This document shows positions 12,800-64,000 of a DNA stretch of 64,000 nucleotides, in pieces. The translations under genes were made by a program, and so were the position numbers. This stretch comes from Lutjanus erythropterus (Eukaryota > Chordata > Actinopteri > Lutjaniformes > Lutjanidae). The notes beneath the pieces are model-generated. The model ran no database searches. It was not told the origin of the DNA and was given only the letters and a program-made list of their open reading frames with translations. The DNA lies in contig CM034613.1 of NCBI GenBank assembly GCA_020091685.1, positions 4,191,878-4,255,877 of the forward strand. The letters are read 5' to 3'. Position 1 is the stretch's first letter. Each line of letters starts with the position of its first letter.

Positions 12800-13890
12800 T
12801 TTGTTTGCAAATGTCAGGCAACTGAGTTAAATGTGTTTTCTTTTGGAAAATATATATTTGCACTGTCCAAAGTCTGCAATAAAAGCACAAATGCATGCAT
12901 ATTCAACAAAAATGTAAAAGCAACACTTTTCCATGAGTTGAACTAAAACATCCAAAAGTTTAATTTCTTTCTACTGTCATCACATCATTTTGAAGGGTCA
13001 GTTTCATGTCGAGATCAGAGCATGGATCTATTAATACACCTAAAGATCGACGCTATCACAGAACAAGTCTGGAAGACAACCCCTGATTTGTCGACAGACT
13101 CAGCCTAAGGCACCTTGGGATTGCCTCTGGATGGCTAACACATACTAATAACTGTGTACACCATGGAAAAATGGATAAATGACTACAGAAGATATGTGGT
13201 GCTGCATTTGTCATAATGGATTTATTTTACCACATCTCCAAAAGATGTCAGACAACTGACCCAAATGTGTTTTCTATTGGAAAATATATATTTGCACTAT
13301 CCAGAATATACAATAAGTGCACAAATTCATGTATAGTCAACTAAAATATAAAAGCAATACTTTTGTATCTCTTCTGACATTTCAGACTTCTGTGCACGCA
13401 AAAGACCCCCCCGAGTTTGTTCAGAAATTTACTACAATCCATGTTGGTTAGCACTTCATCTTAGGGCTGTGATGACCAAGTTACTGCGTTACCTGATGCC
13501 TACGGCGGGGTCGAGCTAATTACTGTCACCAGCGCAAATTTTATTTTGAAGGGTTAATCACATGTTGAGATCAGTGCATGGATCTTTTAATACACCTAAA
13601 GATCCACACTGTCACACACAAATCTGGAACCAGCACACTTCCAGATTACGGGAAGGTCATGATTTTGCCCTCCTAGGAAAAAAAGTTGATATCTGTAGCC
13701 ATAGTCCAGTGTCTAAACAATATTTTTTCAAGACAAAACTGCACATTTTACAGTGTCCTTTTATTGTGAACAGTCCAGGGCATACCTGTGTAATAGCCAT
13801 GCCTTTTCAACAAATTTCTGACCAGAATTTGAGAGAAATGAACCTTTTGTTTGCAAAGACAATTGCAGTGAAAAGGGGAGTTGAATGACG
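12800..13890. mobile_element. Two related, rearranged copies of a mariner-like MITE (same family as 46176-46714)
   Basis: AAATGTGTTTTCTTTTGG at 12829 recurs as AAATGTGTTTTCTATTGG at 13263. GAGATCAG..CATGGATCT.TTAATACACC at 13011 recurs at 13567. Both copies contain a variant of TCAACAAAAATGTAAAAGCA. Around 13750-13800 TTTTATTGTGAACAGTCC and CACCTGTG-like sequence match the middle of the family. The spacing between matching blocks differs (434 versus 556 bases), so one copy has gained or lost about 120 bases. Confidence 0.45.
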
Positions 13891-14063
13891 GACACAGAAG
13901 AGGAGAGACATAAGAGTGAGTTTTTGAAGAAAGGGCGTGGGCGGTTTGTTTGCATGACGAGCTACTTTTCTGCTTGCCCTCGGGCCTTGTTTGAGGGTGG
14001 TCCTTCTCGCTCCGTGCCATTTTCCCTCTTCAGTGATCTAGAGAGCTTGCTTTAGGTTTTAAT

Positions 14064-14098
14064 GACACACACACACAACACACACACACGCACACACA
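14064..14098. repeat. Imperfect CA microsatellite
   Basis: CACACACACACAACACACAC and continuing, interrupted by AA and CG. A short GT run follows near 14255. Confidence 0.85.
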
Positions 14099-15088
14099 TA
14101 TGCACACTCATGCAGTTTGTTTTCTGACCACCCCAGTAGAGGTAAAGTATTGCGCAGGTTGCACAGAGCTCTATGAAACATTAAATGGGGCAGTAAAGAG
14201 AGCTTGGCTGTTGTTGGTGTAGTATAAAAACAGGCATGGTGAAAGTGATCCAGGTTGTGTGTGTGTGGTGTACAGTGGGGATGTTGTTCCTCTGCTGTGA
14301 ACAGTTGTGCTCCTCTAAATAGACTTGTGAATTGACCTAAATGATGCTTCCATCTGAATGTTAGAAGTCTAAAGATGACTCCAAAGACTTGTGATGACGT
14401 AACCATGTAATTGTTGCTGTTAGATGCAATAGTGTTTGATGAATGTAAATTACTTAATTCCCTCGTAAAAGATCTTGTCTTTGCACAGCCTGTGTCTCCT
14501 AGACATAAAAGAGCTCAATTTAAGACCAACATGAGACTTTGACCATTTTCTTATACTTCTTAAATTCGGCTCCTGAGAAATAGCCTTTGTCTCGTCTCAA
14601 ACTAATTTTACTTACTGAAGATCTTGAAATATATATTTTTTTTTGTCTCACTGCACTGTCTTTAATAAAGACAACCTGGTTTTCTTAAATGAGATCTTAA
14701 ATTTGTCTCAGTGGTCAAAACAAAGTCTTGTTCCATACGGTCGTCAAGGAGGAATCTCTATGAGCTCAGTAAAAGATTAGGGTTGAGGTCTGGTCAGTGA
14801 AGTTTTCTTAACAGGGAAAAAAACATTTGTTTGCTTTGTGCATACAGGGATTGTCATGTTGACACAAGAAAGCGACAAACTACTGCCTGATATTCTCTAT
14901 ACCATGAAAAACTGCACCAGACCAGAGGTACATGTACATTTGTCTACATAATGTACTTTGAGAGTTAGGCTATACTTAGCAGAAATGATGTCCAAAACTA
15001 TAAAAATATTAATGTGCACGTTAAATGTAAAATCCACAACATATCCACAACTTTGACTTGAGTAATTATTTTTTTCTAAATATCCGCT

Positions 15089-15722
15089 AGAGCTTGAGAT
15101 CTGTGCCCAAACCTGACAGAACCCAATGGGTTTGGGTTGGGTCGAGCCTTATTTCTCACCTATTTAACGGGCTCATGTCAGCTTTGGCCTGTATTATTAT
15201 TGTTAGTATTATTCAAACAGGCTCAGAAACCACATTTCTCTTTGGTTACATTTCAGGCAATACTATATGTATCAGTGTATTATCTGGTGGTATTGGTAAT
15301 TACTGAGGCAGAAGAGGAATTTCAGCATTAATCAACATAATAATGAACAGAATATTAAATTACACAGTAGCTTGACCTTTGTTCTAGCTGAAATTCCTTT
15401 AGTCACAGCCTTTTGCATTTAGCCCAGGTGTATTTTATGTGAGTGTATAGGAGTGTGAGAGTGTGTAAATGTTCTATCTTCTTTTTGTTGTGGTTAAAGA
15501 ATAAGAAAATGAAGAATGTCTTGCCTAATAACCTGTCGTAATTCTACATGATTTAATAAGGGGAAAATAAGCTGTTTGCTGGGTTTTTTGTCACCTGTCC
15601 TATGACACAAAGAGGGGAGCTTGTCAAGAAAAAATGTTACTGATGAGGGTCAGGTTTGGGTCGGTTTCGCTGTTGGGCTTGGGTCTCGTTGGGCTCAACT
15701 TTTCAGGCCTAATTAAAGCTCT
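15089..15722. mobile_element. Probable DNA transposon relic with AGAGCTT ends
   Basis: Left end CTAGAGCTTGAGATCTG and right end AATTAAAGCTCTG are imperfect inverted complements. Just inside lie GGGTTTGGGTTGGGTCGAG (left) and GGTTTGGGTCGGTTTCG / GGGCTTGGGTCTCG (right). This GGGTTTGGG style is a common teleost repeat pattern. No transposase is seen. Confidence 0.45.
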
Positions 15723-16835
15723 GCGTTCTACTTCACTACCTCATACCGCACCACCTTCTCTCCCCCGGCTGCTTTACCTCTCACACCCTCTCTTGTCTCA
15801 TTGGACTCCACCAGCACCGCTCCCTCCCTCCACATCCCTCTCCCCGTCCAGTAGGATAATCAGATTACAGGAGGAATGTGTGAAAGCGGCGGCGTGTCCG
15901 GCGGCCTCAGAGCTGCTCTCCAACAGTTAAACCTCTCCTGATGCTATGAACATGATTTACAGTTGCACTGGAAATAGTATATAAATGATATAACAGTGGG
16001 GATGCATCTCGTCCATAACGTGCCAGCGAGCAGCTGTCTCACCTGTTGTTGTTTAGGCGTAGATACCTGTGTGAGCGACTTGTGATCAGATCTGCTACAC
16101 AGACATGTTTTGAAGGAGATGGAGGAGGCTTGTTGCGTCATCACACCTGGAATAAAGTACTAAGAACATCTAGTCTCTGCCGAAGATTCATTCTAATCCA
16201 GCTGGTGAAACAGGAATATAATATGATTATATAAAGAACCTGAACATATCCCAGCTGCCTTGGCAGGGGGCGAGGGCTTCGACATCTGTGGAACTTTGCT
16301 GTTTGCAAAGAATAAACCTCAGTTTATGATTAGAGCTGCGCAGTCCTTCATTAAAAAACAAAAAACAAGGAGTTTAATGACTTTTTGACTCTGAAATCAG
16401 ATTAAAGATGTTCTCCTTGAGTGCACACAGCAGTTTACTTATAAAGTATAGGCATCTACGATTTGATACGCATCATGTGCGACTGGTGTGTGCTGCCATG
16501 AATTGACCCAGTTTTGGATTTCCATGGTTCCATGACAGCTTGTGAGGTATGTCAGCGCGTTCCCACTTCAGATGTGTGGTCAAGTGGCAGATTTCTGGTA
16601 GTTCAGTGTTGAAACCCTCCTCATGTTGTATTTGTTGCAACATTTCAAGTGGTTTTATAACTAGGGTTGGGTACAGTTTACATTTGAACTGATTCTGTAC
16701 AGGTAACCAATGGTACCTTTTTTTGGTACTCCCTCTGTTTTAATTTTAATTTCTATTGCCAAAAAAAGTCACTTTGCAAGGCAGCCAGATTTGCATCATT
16801 TGTAACTGCACCAAAAGTGGTGCAGCCAATCATAT

Positions 16836-17123
16836 CTTAGGGGGGACTACTGGTGGCTATGGGCATGATTTTAGGCGTGATGACAGTGAGAAGTGTCCAT
16901 GGAAGCGAATGAGAGTATTTCTTCACTGAAAAAAGAGCAAAGAATGGCACTTTTCTCAGTGAAAAAGATGCTTTCACTCTTCCTGATTGGCTTTGGCAAG
17001 AGTTTGATCCGATTGGTTGAAGTTTGCCCATGTTAGACATGATAGTGTTTTTTGAAAGTGCCTGCCCTTTTACAAACCATTTCTAAGGACGAGTTTCCAG
17101 ATGGTTCTCTGTACCAAACCATC
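16836..17123 (+). mobile_element. Decayed repeat with RecQ-helicase-like frame, copy A
   Basis: In one frame from 16926 the sequence reads LKKEQRMALFSVKKMLSLFL and then IGFGKSLI (GFGKS at 16989-17003), resembling RecQ motif 0 (EQ) and Walker A (TGFGKSL). About three residues are missing relative to copy B. The right end ACGAGTTTCCAGATGGTTCT is shared with copies at 29700 and 39040. Too short and decayed to be a gene. Confidence 0.55.
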
Positions 17124-18179
17124 ATATCAGGTGTATCAGGTTAAAGATATAGACCCGAACTTCTCAATTTCAACTTTGCTATTTATTTTGAATAGTTTGC
17201 TATTTATTTAAAGCATTTTATAAACCACACAAAATCAAATGCTGCCCGCATCCAGCAAACTATCCAGCAGCCTTCAGTGTGTTACCGTGGCAACGCTGTT
17301 GTTTGCTTCGGTGCGTGATATCCTTCCTGTTATCTTGTTGTTGCTAGCACTGCTGTGCTTGCATACTGTGATATTTCCCCTTTGATAGTCTGCAGTTCAC
17401 AATTATTGGTTTCATACTAAGGTTCTGGACATCCTAATAAATCTCACACACTGTTGTGGTGCACTAAGTACCATTTTGGCAAGGAGTTTCAGATTAATTT
17501 ATTATCACAAAGAAAAGCAGCAGATCCTCACAGCTGAGAATATGGGGCCAGGGAATGGTTGGAATTTTTACTTGAAACATGACTCAGCGCATTAATCGAA
17601 ATCTAAATGTTTGCTAAGCCATTTTCTGTTGATGGAGATGGTGATTAATTGGAGCTAAACAGTGTTTTTGACAGAAAAGGTTTCACATAACAGAACGTGA
17701 CCCCTTTTTTGGCCCAAGTAGTGTGTTTTTTGTCTGAACTGGGTCGAATGAATTCACCTCTTGACTTAATTTTATTTATTGTTTTATTAGTTGTGAAATT
17801 TTACCAAGGTGTTTCTGTCTCTCTTGCAAATTCAGTTTTGTTTCTGCTACAGGTTTTTCATTACTTTACACTCCCTGCTAATGCAAATATGATGATTATT
17901 GAGAGGCATCCACAGAGAAAATTTAAAGATTTAAAATTTGCAGTTTTAACATGTTAAAATGTTGAGCTTAGTTGCAGCCTTTGTGTTTAAGGAAGCATCC
18001 CCCTGCTGAAGTGTTGGTGATCAAGACAGTGAGGCAGCTCTAGATTCTTTTCCTGACCTCTGACCTCTCTTGAGGGTTTCAGGGAGCGATGAAATACCAC
18101 AGCAACACTAAGAAGTGTGATGCAGGGTACAGCCACAAAAGAGTCCACAGAGCATAAATGAAAATAAAGGCATCATCGT

Positions 18180-18570
18180 TGACTCCACTTGCCCCCTTCA
18201 ATCTGCAGCCGTGACGTTGTCACCGTCGATACGATCGCATGTTGACAGTGAGCTTGAGTTGCTCTGAAACAGGCCGGGACCCCCGATTTGAAAGAGGCGC
18301 TTGTTATCTGAGCGGCGTTGCATTGCTCTGCAGAGCATGGCAGCCCCGAGTCACGCTTCTGAACTCGATGTGATGCTGTCCGTATCACAACATGGAGTTT
18401 GTGGATGGAAATAAATACCTCAGCCTCTCGCTATATTTGGTTTCCCTCTCATTGTTTTGCTCTGTGCGGGGAGGCCACGGTGTATTTTCCACCAGCAGCT
18501 ATAAATATGGCCGTCAGGTGGGTTGCCAGGTCTGAACCCTGGCGAGCAGCTATCAGCCTGCTGGGTCTCT
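18180..18570. promoter_or_regulatory. Candidate conserved non-coding block, CpG-richer
   Basis: No repeat hallmarks and a clear rise in CpG relative to flanks. Contains TGACGTTG, GTTATCTGAG (GATA-like) and GCTATAAATATGGCC. It also carries one GGGTTGCCAGGTCTG near 18518. No coding frame. The role is inferred from composition. Confidence 0.25.
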
Positions 18571-20032
18571 ACGTTAGAATGTTTGTTCTGTGATTGATTG
18601 ACTGACTGAAAGCTCTGTTTTCCATCTCTACCTGGCTGCACACTTATCTGTTACATAACTGTGTTTTGCTTTTGTTCAGTGTCTGTTTAATGTTGGAATA
18701 CAGTGCAAAAAGACTAAAATTGCTATAACTTAAACACACAGTACATTAGGACTGATTAATGAGAAGTTCTTTGGTTTAGTTTGTGTTTTACCAGAGGTTT
18801 GATGTACTTAATATTCTAGCACCTTGTTCTTGTGGTCTTGTTTCATACTGGTTGGTTAAACAGATTTAAACAGCATGTATTCCGGTTGGATGTTCATTTG
18901 TATTATTCAGGTTTTAGGATCATTCTTTGGACAACAAATTCAGAATATGTATATCATTTGGGTTTCTACTGCAGAATGAAACACAACCCTGTCTGTTTAT
19001 GGTCAGATGTTTCATGGCAACTTACTTTAATAGATTTTTGAGTTTTGAGCCCAGTTTCAAATCCTTTTGAAAAACTTTCACCAACTAATAATGTTTTGTT
19101 GAGAAAATTCACTTTTCAGCTTTAAAAAACTTAAATCTTTGAGTTTAAACCCCCCCCCAAAAAACTAGCAAAGCTTTGATCATGATTTTAATTCAACAAA
19201 ACTGAAAATTATAATACAAAAAATATCATTCTCACTAACTGTGTTGCATATCATAATCACAATTTTAGTCAAAGTACTTGCAGTATGACTTTTTACCAAA
19301 TTGCGCAGCCCTGCAGTGTGCTTTAAATGTTCACACAGTCCACCACCAGTGGAAAACTTTGAAATCCTGTTTTGACACAAATAAACTTCCATAATTTGAG
19401 TATACACAGGATCATGTAAACCAGAATATTAGAGGAATATTCATCTTCACTACTCATGTAAACAGTTTAGTAGGAATATTGTCTTTTTCAGGGCAAAAAC
19501 TGGAATATTGTGTGTATGTAAATGTAGTCAGTGACAACAGAAATGACACTGATTAAGTCAGACAGCATAAAAAGGAGGAGCTGGGCTATAAAGTGGCTCA
19601 CAGAGGAAGCAGCAAAGGTAGGCAGGCTAAAGCAGCTGGTGGCAAAGTGGGTGCTTAGAGGGGAATCAGCTGAGGCATCAGCTGATTTTGTAGCTGGCTT
19701 TGTAAACTGAGTTTACCTGACCTGCCTGAACTAACGCTATGCACAGTTTTAGGAGTTTGACCTGATTTCGGACTTGCTTGCTTGTCTAGGAACTTGTATC
19801 AGAGCTTCATAACCAAGACTTGAAACTTCCTTGTGAATGACAAAGCAACTCCTACTTCTTATAAAGTTGTGCAAAGAGCGATTACTATGTGTGTTCAGAT
19901 GATCTACATAAACTATTGGTTTGTTTATAACCTGTCTGATCACGACTGCTTCAGCTCCAACTGTTCATGAGTTATCAACATGTAATAAAAGTCCTCAGTG
20001 TCTGAAATAATAACTGCATCTCTGAATAGTGT

Positions 20033-20580
20033 TGTGCAAGTTCACACTTGCTCGCACCAAGTCCAGTTCACAGACATTAAAATGAACTAGTTTCATGTTC
20101 TGTTTGTTTTTTTATGATATAACGTGATGATATTTTACTAAATGGGGTGCAGTATTCATGGTTTTGTGTTTATTGTAGTCAATTATTGAAGTCAATTCAA
20201 CAAATTTAAATCTTAGAATAGTAGCCGAAAAACATTATTAAACATTATTAGATACCACAGAAGTAATGTGATTACTTTGATGTGTACTTTTGTTTGAGAT
20301 ACAGTGGGTTAATTTTTTTTTAGTGTTTCAGTTGCCCCCAGCCACTGTAACAATAGCCCCCACCAAGGGGCCAGTTGTCTCCGTTTCAAATAAAGTGTTT
20401 ATATCACATCGACACCTTTATTTATTGATTTATTTATTTATGTTTACTTACGCTCTGCTGTGATAACACTTTAAAATTAGCTGACAGTGTGACTGTCGTC
20501 ATCTGTCTTTACAATTAATTGTAAAGTGATTCGTTCAGTTCACCATTCGCCAAAAACATGAGCACATTTAATGTATGCTG
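20033..20580. mobile_element. Possible repeat of the TAGTGTTGTGCAAGTTCA type just before exon 1
   Basis: Begins AGTGTTGTGCAAGTTCACAC and has GAACTAGTTTCATGTTC and, near the right edge, TTCGTTCAGTTCACCATTCG. This is the style of a GAACTAGTTC-rich teleost repeat that I recognise only loosely. The boundaries are uncertain. It stops about 50 bases before the exon 1 acceptor. Confidence 0.3.
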
Positions 20581-20629
20581 CTCTTTTACACTGTCTGACT
20601 ATATATTGTGTGCTTGTTTTGTGTTGCAG

Positions 20630-62597
<41,968 letters not shown>

Positions 62598-63180
62598 GTG
62601 AGTAGCAAGACAAAGTTTGTTTGCAAGGGTATGTTATTTTCATTAGGGAACTGAAGTGTGAAAATAACTTTTTGGTCATTTCTTATTAAATCAAAACTTA
62701 AAATATCTTTAGACTTATAAGGGCGGCCCACCTTTCGCAGTCAGTCCTCGTTCTGTGAGTAAACAATCAGACGGCTTTGCAAGTTTATGTTATTTTCATT
62801 AGGGAATTTAAGTATTGATATCTGAAGACTTTATTTTACTCAAACAGTAAAAAGGTCACCAATGTTTCGGTAATTTCTTATGAAATCAAAAATTTAAATA
62901 TCATCATAACAGTAACTTCGGAGGGCGGCCCACCTTTCCTGATGTGTCCTTGTTCTGAGACTAAGCTATCAGACAGTTTTCATTAGGGAACTAAACTGTT
63001 GAATTCAGAAGAACTTATCATACTTTTACTGTAAAAAGTAGTAGAAAGTCAACATTACAGTCATTACTTATTAAATCAAACATTGAAATATCATAAAAAT
63101 AATAACTTCTGAGAGTGGTCCACCTTTCCCAGTCGGTTCTTGTTGTGCGAGTAAGCTATCAGACAGTGTGTCTGGCTCCT
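62598..63180. repeat. Three tandem units of 156-184 bases starting at the exon 13 donor
   Basis: Anchors CATTAGGGAA at 62641, 62797 and 62981. Shared blocks TTATTAAATCAAA, GGCGGCCCACCTTTC and AAGCTATCAGACAG. The segment that borders the units resembles the exon 13 donor region (GTGAGTAGCAAGAC versus GTGAGTAAACAATCAGAC). Confidence 0.8.
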
Positions 63181-63275
63181 CCGGCAAACTCACCACTGTT
63201 GATTGCTTTCTAGCAAAACTCCGCTCCACAGCAATTTGGAAAGTGCAGGATGTCCAAATTACAGTTGGTTTAAGT

Positions 63276-63304
63276 AAAAAAAAAAAAGGGGAGGGGGGGG
63301 GGGG
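63276..63304. repeat. Homopurine tract A12 G4 A G12
   Basis: A run of 12 A, then GGGGA, then 12 G. Such tracts are slippage-prone; the G run could take part in a quadruplex only together with other G runs, which I do not see nearby. Confidence 0.9.
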
Positions 63305-64000
63305 TAAATAACTCGAAAACCTTAAACCTATCCTACCCTCAAGACAATCCATGTGACGCGAGCGGGCCAGACTTGACCCTCCTGCCAAACGCTGGGGTAA
63401 CGCTCAAACAGACGTGATAGCAGAAGTGGAGCCCAGATAGTTGGGAGAGGGTGGAATGTGGTCGTGTTAATCCCTGTGGTTCAGAAGAGTATTTTTTTGC
63501 TTAATGTGCGAACGAGGAGGGCTGTCATTCCTCCAAATGTCGGAATGGAAATACCAAATATGTGTCATGTTGGATTTAGAGTATGCCGCACAACTCTCAT
63601 ATTTCCAGTGTCAAATAAGTATATTGAATTTGAAAATGTCAGCGGCGGTTTGATTGAGTGATTCCTCATAAGCAATGTTCAAATGCATGCACGTAGACAC
63701 ACACATGCTGGATGGTTACCCTCAGTGTACTTTCCAGTAAGGGAAGGCATGGTCCTGCTGTAATTAATAACTGCTTAAGGCTGTGGCTGTGAGTTCAGTG
63801 GGTTTCTGGGTAGTTCATGTCTTACCAGTGCCCTGATAATAAAGGCTATGCTCTCCTTTTCCCACATACTGTACGTTGGTTTGGGGTCTTGTTGTCCTGG
63901 AAAATCTCTTATGTTCAAATTTCATGGGCAGTGCACCGTGACACGTTTTTGGGAGGGGGGCAGCGGTATAGTAAAAATGAGGCTACAGGCAGAAGGCTTA

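Larger units (their letters stand above)
1..20629 (+). other. Intron (or intron plus flank) upstream of the afap1 start exon
   Basis: No convincing protein-coding exon was found on either strand. The ATG exon has an acceptor right before it, so at least one 5' untranslated exon lies upstream, either in this stretch unrecognised or to the left of the window. Contents: many mobile-element relics (listed separately), dinucleotide tracts and a few non-repetitive GC-richer blocks that may be regulatory. Open frames here are short and lack family similarity or codon bias. Confidence 0.6.

Noticed and set aside
1..20629. A second gene upstream of afap1 (for example an ablim2 neighbour, as in mammals)
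   Set aside because: No exon with LIM, dematin or other recognisable domain was found on either strand.
62600..64000. Next afap1 exon (QYKYGKN, coiled coil)
   Set aside because: No acceptor followed by the expected residues is visible; the exon must lie beyond the window.

Overview
The window is vertebrate nuclear DNA, most likely from a percomorph-type teleost fish. It is AT-rich and intron-dominated, full of short non-autonomous DNA transposons and microsatellites, and its exons are bounded by GT-AG splice sites. It carries one recognisable protein-coding gene, on the + strand: the fish orthologue of AFAP1 (actin filament-associated protein 1, AFAP-110/AFAP-120). I joined thirteen coding exons between 20632 and 62597. 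Every junction keeps the reading frame and yields 625 codons plus one base. The gene is cut by the right edge of the window, so the C-terminal coiled-coil/leucine-zipper and actin-binding exons are not here.

Layout. 1-20629 is intron upstream of the ATG exon (the 5' untranslated exon was not identified) and holds many mobile-element relics plus a few candidate regulatory blocks. 20630-21786 holds coding exons 1-2 (N-terminal helix, Src-SH3-type proline motif). 21787-42320 is a 20.5 kb intron with several layers of repeats. 42321-43569 holds exons 3-5 (YYEEA motif, acidic linker, first PH domain). 43570-50343 is a 6.8 kb intron. 50344-56359 holds exons 6-8 (the linker between the PH domains). 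57760-59045 holds exons 9-11 (second PH domain and following segment). 59570-59815 is exon 12, an 82-codon phase-0/phase-0 cassette corresponding to the neuron-specific NINS insert that distinguishes AFAP-120 from AFAP-110. 62468-62597 is exon 13 (basic, low-complexity linker).

The most interesting signals are: (a) the neural cassette exon, preceded by a (TCTCC)9 pyrimidine array, a near-ideal branch point and a UGCAUG hexamer three bases beyond it, a layout suggesting PTB/RBFOX-type control; (b) three decayed copies of one interspersed repeat whose reading frame resembles the first motifs of a RecQ-type helicase; (c) a hAT-like element inserted into an older repeat with a perfect 8-bp target duplication; (d) several intronic minisatellites lying just after exon donors, one of which contains donor-like sequences. 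No prokaryotic-type system, CRISPR array or new multi-gene system is visible; this is a regular vertebrate locus.
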